Below, piece after piece: positions 10,930 to 20,929 of a stretch of 64,000 nucleotides of DNA. Within the stretch, counting starts at the first letter, position 1; each line of letters opens with the position of its first letter. The position numbers were made by a program, and so were the translations under genes. Below the pieces are notes generated by a model. That model had not been told where the DNA came from and made no database searches. It worked only from the letters and a program-made list of their open reading frames with translations. The DNA is from Dermacentor variabilis. Lineage: Eukaryota; Arthropoda; Arachnida; Ixodida; Ixodidae. The stretch lies in contig NC_134568.1 of the NCBI RefSeq assembly GCF_050947875.1, positions 258,110,115-258,174,114 on the forward strand, given 5' to 3'.

Positions 10930-11680
10930 GCATGCTGCTTCTGGAAAGCACGTCGGGGAAGGTGAAACGAGGAGATTCGCCTAATTGGGCGGGGGAGGGG
11001 GGGGGAAGAGGTGTGGGCGTCCTAACACTTGACGGCTTCAACCCCGCCTCCTCCTCACCCCCGTTTGTCAACAGCGGCGGCGGCCTGCCCTTTTGCCACG
11101 TTCTCGCACCCAGGACCTGGCGGGGCTGCACGGCCGCAGAGGAGACGGGCGGCGCTCGGAATTGCCCGCGTATTCCCGCCATCGGCGGTTGCCGGGTCGG
11201 CGATCATTCAGCGGCGCGCGTCGCCCGGCCGCGGGCGAGAGCGTCGGCGCGCGCGCGTGCGGCCGAGCACGTACGCACGGCGGCAGCGCCCACGTCGCCG
11301 CGTGTAACGAGTTACGGAACCGGCAGGTCCCGCGCCTCCGAAGTGGAGCCGCTATACAACAGCACGCGGAAGCCGCCGACAATGCGCCTGACCCCCGCGG
11401 CTGGCTGCAGGGCCGCTGCGGCGGCGGTGTGCATGGGCTCGATCCAGGTCAGGCGGTGCGACCCCGGGTTGCACTGCTGCGGCCGCGCCGTTTACGGCAC
11501 AGTCGCCGCGCACGGACGCCCGGCTTTTTGAGGCCAGTGCCTTCGCCAGAAGAGATGGGACACGCGACCGGCACCACGCACATATGCGCGTCCCTGTCGC
11601 GAGTGCGCGCCGGCGACGGGCTTTGGCGAGCAGTGTTTCGAAACCTGCCAGTGCGCGCTTTGCGATAAAACGAACGTGAT
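10930..11680. other. CpG-rich block, possible promoter and first exon
   Basis: Strongly GC- and CpG-rich, with long open frames in several frames on both strands, as expected from base composition alone. One candidate first exon starts with an ATG at 11381 in a good context (A at -3), reads MRLTPAAGCRAAAAAV, and meets CAG/GTCAGG, a plausible splice donor, at about 11446. The hydrophobic start could be a signal peptide. No homology is recognised, and a chance frame in a CpG island is equally likely. Confidence 0.3.
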
Positions 11681-12607
11681 CGCAGATGATACGTGGGAAA
11701 GTCGCGGGAGTTCGTTCTCCCGAACGCGAATCGATAAAAGCAATTTCGTTGAAGTTGGAACTGACATAGTCCTCTTGTTGGAAATCGAAGAGATATGGCC
11801 AATTGAGGATTTCAAGGAATTTGGCCACACTGTTCCGCAGGCAACTGTAGTTGGGTGGGAAACATGTAAGGATGGGAGTATATGTGTCAGCATTGGAGCA
11901 CCGCCATGAAGAGCAGCTTACTTTAAGAAAAAAAACAAGTATACGGGCGTGCGCGGATCGCCATTCATAATTCTACTACGAATAAAAAGATTTCGAGAGC
12001 ATATAAATAAGCACATCCTTACAAAACAAAAAAAGAAAGAAAAGAGAAGGTAATCAACAACGAAATCGTGCAATCCGGCGGAGTTGGATTGCACCACACG
12101 CAGCAGCAGGGCCACGTCGGCCAACCAACAATCGTTTAGAGATCCAGTGCACTGTTGGGGCGTGTGCTGGGCACTGCAAGCCGGGTGTCGATCGAAGTCC
12201 TTTCGAGAAGACCGGCCTCTGCGTCACGTAGCAGCGCACAGTGAACGCGGAGGAGACGTGATTCGTGAGCGCCTGCTTTCATAATAAACGAGGTGCAGGT
12301 TTTCTGCAAGCGCTCAAGATGCCCGTGTTTTCTGACGCCTTACGATCGATTGCGAAAGTTGTGCAATTCGCTTGGCTCCCCCACACGCAGCATGCAAAAT
12401 GGAGAAGGCAAACCTCGGGAAACGCAAATTTGAAACCGTTTCTTTCTGTCTAACGTTATGTAACACGTTTGGGCAATCTTTTTTTCCCACTTAGAATGCG
12501 CGAATGGAATCATGCAGTTAAATCCAAGTTTCACGGACGCCGACACATTGTCTGCTTTCACCGCAAAATTGGAGACTACACCTAACCTTTAGTAGCGTCA
12601 TCAATGC
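11681..12607. other. Unassigned stretch
   Basis: A 77-codon frame at 11676-11909 (+) of ordinary composition (FVEVGTDIVLLLEIEEIWPI) is not recognised. Otherwise A/T-rich DNA without motifs. Confidence 0.3.
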
Positions 12608-12739
12608 TGTGTCATACAATGACACACGCGGCGTTGCAACTGTGAGAAGAGCCCACTTTATTAGGCGTTCGTCGTTAAGTAGTTTCCTGGTGCGGCAGTG
12701 TTGCCCGACTTCGTTGGTACCCGGCCCCCTACCGGTACA
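12608..12739 (-). repeat. 3' LTR of the degenerate Gypsy element
   Basis: About 132 bp. It shares with the other LTR AGCCCACTTTATTAGGCGTT (which contains AATAAA on the coding strand) and CCCCTACCGGTACA at its outer end. It carries about 31 bases absent from the partner, near 12685-12720. Confidence 0.75.
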
Positions 12740-12847
12740 TCGTCCCTTCTCTGGAAAAGCTGCTCAAGGAATGGAAGACACATACGCCCGCAGGTAGTCT
12801 GGAGGCCTTCGCACTCGAGTAGAGCATCGTAGAGGTGGAGTCGTAGG

Positions 12848-13622
12848 TCACCATTTGGTGACACCGCAGAGGTGGGGTTGTGCTCTTCTGTAGTTGGCTC
12901 CTGGGATGTCCCTGCAGGTTCGGGGCCCTGTGGAGTTTGTGTCATTGCTTGACGTGATGTAACCATTTGGAGGCCCTGCATCTAGCACAAGGTCATCTCT
13001 CGGGGCCTCCTCTGGCTCAAAGGACTCATTCGTTTTTAGAAGGTGTTGTCGATTTCTTCTGTACTGTTGACCTCCTTCCGTGTGGACCCTGTAAGACCTT
13101 GGAGCCACAGAGCCGTCCACTTGAGCCTTAGGGCCCCACCACCCGTCCTGGTGTATCCTCACAATATCTCCTACATTTAGCATTGGGATAGGTCGACCAC
13201 GTATTAAGTTCTGAGGATGCTTGTGCAGAGGATTTCCATTGGGTGTCCACCCATTCTTCAGTGCGGTTGTTCGGTAATTCAACAGTCCCACCCAGAAATT
13301 TTGTTTGCGTGCTCTCTGTTCTTTTTTCGATAATCGCTTCACTACCACAACTCCTCTTTCAGCCAAGCCGTTGGACCTAGGAAATCGTGGGCTGGAAGTT
13401 GTGTGGGTAAAATCGCACTTGTCTCTGAACGCCTTGAAGTTAGTCACGAGATACAAACTGGGAACCTCCATCTGTGCACACTTCCAACAGAATTCCATGG
13501 CGGGCAAACATAATAGAAAATTTGGCGACTACAGGCATACTCGTTGTCTGGAACAAGCACTCGACTTCATGGTATTTCGGTAAGGTAGCTCCTGCCACCG
13601 TACTCACAAAGGTCAGCATCAA
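12848..13622 (-). pseudogene. Gypsy integrase remnant
   Basis: Integrase inserts the cDNA. The piece at 13440-13622 holds the second catalytic aspartate block, EVCTDGGSQFVS. The frame at 13507-12848 continues with SSPRFPRSNGLAERGVVVVK, containing the catalytic glutamate, LLNYRTTALKNG and a C-terminal basic tail with MLNVGDIVRI. One frameshift lies near 13500. The zinc-binding N-terminus survives only as LLQHLHEGHLGVNK at about 13790, its cysteines lost. Confidence 0.8.
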
Positions 13623-13751
13623 TGCGCTGCCATGGTTTCTTCGGGGCTTCTCTTAGTATCAGAGTCTCTGCTTCTTGTCGGTACGCAAACTGTCAAGTTT
13701 CGCATCGACTAACCGATGTCGCTATGTCAGCATTCATTCCTCGCCAGTACA

Positions 13752-15466
13752 TCAACAGCCTTGCGCGGGCCTTTTGCACTTGTTAACCCCCAAGTGTCCC
13801 TCATGTAGGTGCTGCAACAGCTCATGACGTAGACTTTTGGGCATCACCACTCTGCTGCCCCGGAGCATAATTCCATCAATATACGAAAGTTCAGAGGAAA
13901 ATGCAGCTAGTTCCCCCAGTACAGGTCTCTGCTTGTGTAAGGCCTCTATGACGTGCTCCAGCTCAGCATATTCCCCTGTTGCTGAGGCCATTCGGGCTTT
14001 CATGTTGTCACTCACTAGGACTGAGAGGACGTGAGCAGCGTGGTCAGTAATACTATCCTGGTGAGGGTTTGGGTTACCGGCGGCTGCCCTTGGGATCCGC
14101 GACAGGGTATGGGCCAAAACCAACTGCTTCCCGGGCATGTACTGGAACACAACATCAAGCAGCATCAGTCTCAAAAGATATCGCTGCAGACGTGGGGGCA
14201 TTTCACACAAGTTTTGCGTTGCTATCGCAAGGTGCGGCCTGTGGTCCGCCTCGACTAGGACTTCGTAACCTACTAGAAAGTCTCTAACGCTTTCACAAGC
14301 AAAAGTCTCAGCAAGTGTCTCCTTCTCGATCTGTGCATACTTGGCCTCGGCGGTAGATAGCACTCGCGATGCACAGGCCATAGGGCGCCAGCCTTGGTCA
14401 TGCTGTCGGAACAGAGAAACGCCTGTAGCAAAATTTGACACATCGGCTGAGACCTTCGGCAGTTTCGCTGGGTCAAAAACCGCTAGAACAGGCGCTGATG
14501 TGAGCATATCCAGTAAATTTTTCAATTCGTGATCATGTTGGGCTTGCCATACGAACGCAGTTTCCTGTTTTATCAGGTACCTCAGGGCCTCCGTTTTCTT
14601 CGAGAGATTCGGGAGGAACTTCCCAAAATAGTTTACCGCCCCGAGAAACATTTGTACTTCTATCTTGCTGGAAGGACGGGGCATGTTAGTAATACAGCAG
14701 GTCAGGGTCCGGCGTAATCCCAGCTTTTCTTATGCGGCCACCCTAGAATTTTACTTCCTCCGTGTCTATTCCCTGTCCCTGTCCGTCTATTGTGGACCGA
14801 CTAAAGGTGTGTCACTCACTCACTCCTCCCTGGCAAATACACATGTGTACTTGTTTAGGGTTAGTACTGCACTTCTTGCTGCTTCCAACGCCACACGAAG
14901 AAGCTTGTCATACTCCTTTGTCGCCGCTCCCCAGACGAGGATATCGTTGATGTGCCCACGATTTCCACGTAGGTATTCAAATATTTCGCTCATGTGTTTT
15001 TGGAACACTTCGAGGGCAGACGCGATCCGATAGGGCAAGCGTAGGAACCGGTACCTTCCGAACGGGGTGCCGAGCGTGCATACCTTATAGAAGAGCTTTC
15101 ATCGAGAAGGATCTGATGGAACTCGCAATTAACGTTTAGCTTGCTGAACTTGGGTGGCACTGGTTAAGTCTGCCTCAGTGTCTTCCAGATGCGGGAGTTC
15201 ACGTTTTAGGTTTCGGTTATTCTGACGGGGTCCATGCAAATTCTCAGCCGGACATCTATTTTATGAACTATGACAAGCGGACTCGCCCAGTCTGCAGGCA
15301 CAGCGATCTTGGCCACAATTCCTGCAGCTTCCATGCGGGCGAGTTCCTTTCGAAGCGGTTCCCTGAGTACGGGGGGAACTCGCCGAGGAGGCACAGGGAC
15401 GGGCCGTGCATCTTCACTCAACTGAAGATGACATGGACGCCGAGTGCACCCTAGACCTCGAAACAA
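13752..15466 (-). pseudogene. Gypsy reverse transcriptase and RNase H remnant
   Basis: The RT N-terminus (15206-15466) gives VPPVLREPLRKELARMEAAG and DWASPLVIVHK. The palm (14820-15038) reads GHINDILVWG where Y-x-D-D is expected, so tyrosine and the first aspartate are replaced. The thumb and RNase H follow in one frame, 14684-13752 (IEVQMFLGAVNYFGKFLPNL, KVSADVSNFATGVSLF, QIEKETLAETFACE). The loss of a catalytic aspartate in both RT and the frame breaks shows an inactive copy. Confidence 0.8.
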
Positions 15467-15575
15467 CGTAGGAAACTCCTCCTGCCAGTCTGGTCGGCCC
15501 TGCCAACGTCATACACTGGCGAGACGGGTCTGAATTGCTGAGATGACTTCAGGCCAAGCAACGCTCGCCTGCCCT

Positions 15576-15850
15576 TCACAACAAAGAACGGTACGATTTA
15601 TTGCCTGCCTTCCAGACGGTGGCGTCGTCTTTCCCAAGTGATGTATAATGTTGCCGTCGTAGTTCGTGAAAACCGTGTTGCATTTGCGAAGAATCGGTTT
15701 TCCGAAGCGGAGCTTTCGGAAGTGTGCATGCGGTAAGATGTTTGCTTGCGCTCCCAGTGTCCACTTTTAGCCGCGTCGAGAGGCCAGCCACGAACCCGTT
15801 CACAATCCAGTCTCACCGACCTGAGACGCTGTCGATGCACTCTGTTAAAA
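15576..15850 (-). pseudogene. Gypsy aspartic protease remnant
   Basis: The active-site motif VDTGSAS is encoded near 15755 in the frame 15803-15576, with the rest of the domain in a different frame. Order between gag and RT supports the call. Confidence 0.55.
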
Positions 15851-15909
15851 TATCGAAGTTTTCCTCCGATTCATTTGCTGCTTGCTGTGCATTGCCGGTG
15901 AGTGGAGTG

Positions 15910-16603
15910 CTAACTCCATGAGCCCTGGCGTATTTGCAGCATGAGGCGAAGCGATTTTTCCTCTTGCATGACGCACAAGTGCTGCCCCCACACTGGGCAT
16001 CTTCTTAATTCATGAACCTTTCCGCAGTAGCCGCACCGCCCACGATTTGCATTTATCTCCGGAATTGCCGGTGTTCTGTAGATCCGGTGCACGTTCGCTT
16101 CGCTGCTAGCAGCGTTCTCGAGCGTCCGGTTTTGCAACGCCGCCTCCTCTGCCGCTTTGTAGTCCTCGGTTGTTTCAAGTGTAATATTCTTCTCGCGCAG
16201 GAGTCGGGCACGGAGCTTCTTCTCGCACATGCCGCATACCAGCTGGTCTGGGACCAAAGACTCGTGCAAATTACCAAAGTTGCATGTCTTCGACTTGCGT
16301 TGCACATCCCGCAGAAACTGCTCGAAGGGCTCCCTCTTGTTCTTGGCGGGAGCGAAACATGTAGCGTTCGTAAATTTCGTTCGTCTTGGGACTACAGTAG
16401 TCCTCGAATGCATTGACAATAGCGTCATAGTACAAGCTGTGTTTTCGATAGTGGAAAGGCGTTGAATAGTTCGATGGCGTCGGGTATCGCGACGTGCAAG
16501 AAGATGGTGGCTTTTTGCGCTGACGAACGTTCTTTGTCCGAGGCCGTCGCCTTGAAGAAAAGTTCAGTGCGTTGACGGAAGCGTTTCTAGCATCCCGCTG
16601 CAT
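15910..16603 (-). pseudogene. Gypsy gag remnant
   Basis: Two overlapping frames. The N-terminal one (16603-16271) has a capsid-like start. The second (16428-15910) has FEQFLRDVQRKSKTCNF, then LVPDQLVCGMCEKKLRARLL and a zinc-knuckle-like CGYCGKVHELRRCPVWG. This is the usual capsid to nucleocapsid order. A frameshift near 16300-16400 separates the parts. Confidence 0.7.
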
Positions 16604-16677
16604 CTTTACACAGCACCAGTCATTCAGGAAGCGGCAGGCTATTCATATTTAGCCAACGAGTTACACTTCTGACACCA

Positions 16678-16778
16678 TGTATCAGGCAACGACACTAACA
16701 CAGCGTTGCAACGGTGAGAAAAGCCCACTTTATTAGGCGTTCGCCGTTAAGTAGTTAATTAGGACCCCTACCGGTACA
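16678..16778 (-). repeat. 5' LTR of the degenerate Gypsy element
   Basis: About 101 bp, TG...CA ends, directly adjacent to the primer-binding-site candidate. Shares the polyadenylation block with the 3' LTR. Confidence 0.75.
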
Positions 16779-16894
16779 ATTTTCACGCATACTCCCCCAC
16801 TTGAACGTTATTTCTGTTTTCTTCCATTCCTGCGCTTATAGCATTTAATTTCCTTATTATAATACTTCGTAGTCGTGAGCGGCCAATATGCATC

Positions 16895-17002
16895 GGTTTC
16901 CTTGGTGAAAGAGAAAGATAAACAAACGAAGGGCATGGAGTTTAACGAAGGACGTGCCCGGTTGGCTACGTTTCACTTGAGGGGAAGGAAAGGAAGAAGA
17001 GA
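16895..17002 (-). repeat. LINE 3' UTR fragment
   Basis: The minus strand reads ACGTAGCCAACCGGGCACGT and a TTAAACTCCATGCCC segment, parallel to the 3' UTR at 6970-7040. Only this end is present. Confidence 0.35.
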
Positions 17003-17603
17003 TTGCTAATGCTACGGCACATCACTTCGTTCTGAACCATGTTTTGAGGCAACAACAACTTTGTTCTTGTTCTTTCACTTGTTTGTTTGTTCACTTCTTT
17101 TCCCGATTTTGTAATTGATTGCAACCCCGTGCCGGGTTGTGATTTGCTATTTTGTTTCTTTTTCTTTATAATTATTTTTTTCTAGTGTGTGCACAGTGCG
17201 CATGATTGTTCAATGTTAATTGTTTTTTTTTGTTAATTTACGATGTTGTTGTTCTTTGCTTGGAAAGCTGTTTAGGAGCAGATTTATTTCTTTGTAACTG
17301 TTTGCAATCCTGCTTCGGTGGTTGTATTTCATTTTTTTTTTGTGTGTGTGTGCAAAGTGCGCATGTGCAAAAAAATGTATGATCTTTGCTTCGAAAGGCC
17401 TGTTTAGCTCTGTCACTTTTGTTATAATTTGCAACACTTTTGTATTGCCCACCTGATGTATACTCTCAAACTGAGAATGACAATATTGAAAATCGAATAT
17501 GAAACGTGTATGTATGTTATACTTGCATGTGAATAGTCTTCCCGATCTCTGCAAGCATACTTGCAAACACTAAATTTTCAAGCAGCTACAGCTAGCTTTA
17601 ATT
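17003..17603. other. Unassigned A/T-rich stretch
   Basis: Runs of T and (TG)n near 17334-17352. No gene recognised. Confidence 0.35.
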
Positions 17604-17805
17604 ACAATAAATTCTTGGGTTTTATGTACCAACACTGCGATATGATTATGAGGTAAGTCGTAGTGAAGGACTCCGTAATAATTTTGGCCACCTGCGGCTC
17701 TTTAACGTGCACCCAAAGCAGGGTACACGGGGTCTTTTTTTAATTTCGGCCCCATCGAAATTCGGCCGTCGCGTCTGCGATTCGATTCCGCGCCCTCGAA
17801 TTTAA
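17604..17805 (-). mobile_element. tRNA-derived SINE (Ruka-like), degenerate copy
   Basis: The minus strand shows CGCGGAATCGAATCGCAGAC (B-box region), CCGAATTTCGATGGGGCC, GGGTGCACGTTAAAGAGCC and, near the end, CCTCATAATCATATCGCAGT, all in the order of the tick SINE body. The A-box part of the head is not recognisable. Confidence 0.7.
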
Positions 17806-18599
17806 CAGACGGCTCATAAACTCACTGTTGCGCTTTGATGTACGACAGGAGAGGTGATGTCAACTGCTAACTTGCTACGTGGCTCACGTACACACGTTTC
17901 TCTTTCATTTTTTATTCTTTTTTCCTCACGTTTTTACCTCCCTCTTCCTTCATATGTGCTTAACTCCGCACAGGCTGCTCGACCGGAACCTGCTCCATAA
18001 CTCTTCCGTCTTCCTCTCTATCTATACTCTCTCTCTCTCTCTCTTCACGTTCGTGTCGTTCGCATTGTCATCAAAACAACACTGTCACTTTTCACGAAAA
18101 GATAACGTGTTGCTCTTTCTTTCTGTTCGCATAAAATTAACTCCCAGTCTTACTAACAGCACATCCCACTATGTTAAAGGACACTGAAGAGAATGGACAG
18201 CCGAGATAGCCAGTTGATGACCGCGAAGCTGCATCGCTTGGAAACAGGGCAAAAGAAGACACAAGCACGCGAAGTCCGCGACGTCAAACCGACGTCATCA
18301 TCGGCGCCGAGATTCCTTCCTCCCGAGCGCTAAGGGAAACACGTTAAAGTGGAATAGTAAGTTAGGCCGCATTTGTAAATGATACCCATGCAATAGCAAA
18401 GCGGGAATTCTCACTGTAAGGCGAGGCTTGGTAAGCCAGAAAGGACATAAAAACGAAATAGGGGGTGGCGACACCACCCTCGAGTTCTCTATACACGCGT
18501 CTGGTTGACCTCCCTCCCTCCCCTCCCTCCCCCCTCTCTCTCTCTCTGTCTCTCTCTCTCTCTCTCTCTCCTGTCGACGTCTGCTAGCGTCTGGCGTAA
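17806..18599. other. Unassigned stretch with (CT)n microsatellites
   Basis: (CT)n at 18028-18045 and 18533-18571. No gene recognised. The 102-codon frame 17879-18187 is low complexity. Confidence 0.4.
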
Positions 18600-18639
18600 C
18601 GTCACCGGTAAAGAAAGGCTAGATCGCATTCTAAAGGAA

Positions 18640-19530
18640 CCAAAGACTTCGCCTAGGAATTTTCGAGAACTTGTGCTACGCCATGGACAGCGGCCCTAAT
18701 GCGAGAAGATACTTTTGAGGTCATCACACTGACGTACAAGCAGTGTGGTTTCAGCGCTAAATTCAAAGAAAGGAAAGCTTTCCGCTTCGTCTTCAGCACT
18801 GGTATGACAACCCTGCTCCGCCAAATGAATGGAAATAGAGTTTTGAAGGAATACTGTACCTGTATAAATTTGCCAGCGTTGCTTAGAGTGACACCTTTCA
18901 CCGTCGCTGAACTTCTCGCTATACTATCGGCGTTCCGCTTCACGGCTTCAGTAGAGAATGCGGAAAAATAGGCGACTTTTAGTGATTTTCGAGCCGATCT
19001 CCCATCACTAAAAAGCATAGACGAAAATGTGCTGAATACATATTTGTTGTACGAATCGCTGAAAGAACTCGCGAAAGAACTAAGTGAAAATAATCGCGTT
19101 AGAGTGTTTCACTGGATAGCAGGTCACTGCGATGCTCGTCGAAATACTGGAGCTTATGCAGCTGCTAATCGGGCGTATTCCTCTTTCGCGTAGTGAAGTC
19201 CGCTTGCTTCTGAGAGAGTGATTCCGTCGCCTCAGCAAGGATACCTGATTTGACCAGCAATCTAAGAGTTCTGAGTTGTTATTTATAGACCCGTGTATGA
19301 AAATGTTGATTCCGCCTTAAGTGAGAGATAACAGGAAACTTGATACACTGTTGCACTGTCTGCGACTTGGTGCGTTCCCGAGTCCGGCAAACGCGACCAT
19401 ATGTAGTCCGGCCACCCAGACGAAGATGTGCACCACCGCCTTCTCGAGTTCCCTATAGGTACGAAACTGCTAGGTGCAATTTGAGCGCAGATTTAATGCT
19501 ACTATATCGATGGCCATTTACCATAAAAAA
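18640..19530 (+). pseudogene. LINE RNase H and C-terminal remnant
   Basis: Plus-strand debris of an I/R1-type LINE. The frame from 18699 gives LPALLRVTPFTVAELLAILS, the RNase H segment with its glutamate. After one stop (18969) come SDFRADLPSLKSIDENVL and VRVFHWIAGHCDARRNTGAY, the W-x-x-GH motif. Further down, DTLLHCLRLGA near 19345 matches the start of the terminal zinc domain, after which the frame is lost. Catalytic residues are partly preserved but stops at 18969 and after 19190 kill it. Confidence 0.6.
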
Positions 19531-19880
19531 TGATAATAATACTTGACCCCTGGCTAACAGCGGGGCTTCAGAGAAAAGCGCTTGTCGCTTTATAAGTTTT
19601 CTTAGAAAACATCAGTATCTTAAGTCTATATTAAATTTTTGTGTCCGCTGAAAGATGCATGCATGATGTAACTCTATGCTTGTCAGGTTGTGAAATTTTT
19701 ATGTGGTATGTTATAAACATAACGGGTATACTTACGGTCTCTGCACTTAACTTTATATGTTCTCGAACAATTCGAAGCACTTTTGTTTAAGCGTGCAACT
19801 TTATACATGTTCATCTTGTATGAGTTCCTGAATTCATGTACAGAACTTTGTGATAATGCTGACTTGCTGTTTATTGCGGT
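19531..19880. other. Unassigned stretch
   Basis: A/T-rich, no gene. It ends at the target duplication of the Gypsy element. Confidence 0.35.
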
Positions 19881-19885
19881 ACTAT

Positions 19886-20690
19886 TGTAGCGAAGTGACG
19901 CAGCCGTGAGATATCTGACGCATCAACTCACCAGGGAGACGGAAGATGAATGGGGATGAGCTCTGGCAGGGGCAAGTCCAAATCCGCAGGTACGACGACG
20001 AGAGTAACATTTGAACAACTAGATTTATTCTCTTGGTATTTACCTTAAGTTTAAACTGTACAAAATATATACAAGCAAAACGATGCCATACCCGTCGTCG
20101 TCGGCCTGCCTGACCGGCCTGGTCTCCCCTGGTACCGTTGTCAGATGGGAAGAGGACTTGGCAACCAGAGGCGCCGCGTCCCAGAGCTTTCATGTACTCA
20201 TCAACCCAGCATCATTCGATACATTGACCCCGGTACTCCCCCACAACCCGGGCTGACTGGGTGGGGGGTGAAGATGCGCCGTCTGCTGCTGTCTACTTGC
20301 TCACCCTAAACTACCCCAAACTATTCCTTAAATAAGTTTCCCCAGCATCCAAGAGACACTTTTCTCCACCAATGGGCTACTTCGTTACTTCGACCAATCA
20401 GGCAAGCCGACATCATCCAATAAGCGGCAGAGTTCAAGGGGTCAAGAAATGGTCGCGTCAACACTCCGTACACAAAAGCACTCTGACCATAACTAATTGG
20501 CCTTTGACAGCCGAGCGTGAGAAGACGACGCGACATGTGCAGGTGTGACGTCAGGGGCGGCGGCCGCGCGGCAGCACTGTCCGCGGCGCCGTCGAGATCA
20601 TTTGTGTACTAAGGTTTGCCCCGCGTCAAGGACCCCACAAAATTCCCCGAAAGACAGCAAAGAGGGCCGCGGTACACTCTCTTCGCGACA
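19886..20690 (-). repeat. 3' LTR of the young Gypsy element
   Basis: 805 bp, intact. A TATA-like TTATTTAAGG lies at about 20335-20326 and AATAAA at 20029-20024 on the coding strand. A 103-codon frame at 19882-20193 is preserved in both LTRs simply because they are nearly identical. Confidence 0.9.
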
Positions 20691-20929
20691 CCTCCCCCAT
20701 ACGAAAAAGAGTGTCCCACTCGTTACAAATCATTACTGCAAAATAAAACATGGCTCAAGAAGTTAAACGCGCACATTAGGGATTCATATAAAAAACTGAA
20801 GTATCCATAAGTAAAATTGAACATTACATAAAACAAAACACGTTTTAACAAAATGGAAAACAAAATTGACAAGAAAAGAAACATCAAAGTTCATTCGCGC
20901 GCGCTACACAATAAAATTAACAATGAAGG
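20691..20929 (-). other. Gypsy 3' untranslated region and polypurine tract
   Basis: A/T-rich tail between the pol stop and the 3' LTR. TATGGGGGAGG directly beside the LTR is the expected second-strand primer. Confidence 0.7.

Larger units (their letters stand above)
12608..16778 (-). mobile_element. Degenerate Ty3/Gypsy element with very short LTRs
   Basis: A minus-strand LTR retrotransposon of 4171 bp. The right (5') LTR at 16678-16778 starts TGTACCGG and ends GATACA. It is followed at once by a primer-binding-site candidate, TGGTGTCAGAAGTG (16677-16664), then gag, protease, RT, RNase H, integrase, a purine-rich CCAGAGAAGGGACGA and the left (3') LTR at 12608-12739. All coding blocks are broken by stops and frameshifts. 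No clear target duplication was found. Confidence 0.8.

Noticed and set aside
11029..11668. Several long frames on both strands in the CpG-rich block
   Set aside because: Arginine- and alanine-rich text in all frames is expected from GC content. No motif.
19882..20193. 103-codon frame conserved at 19882 and 25709
   Set aside because: Both copies lie in LTRs of one young element and are identical for that reason. No selection can be inferred.
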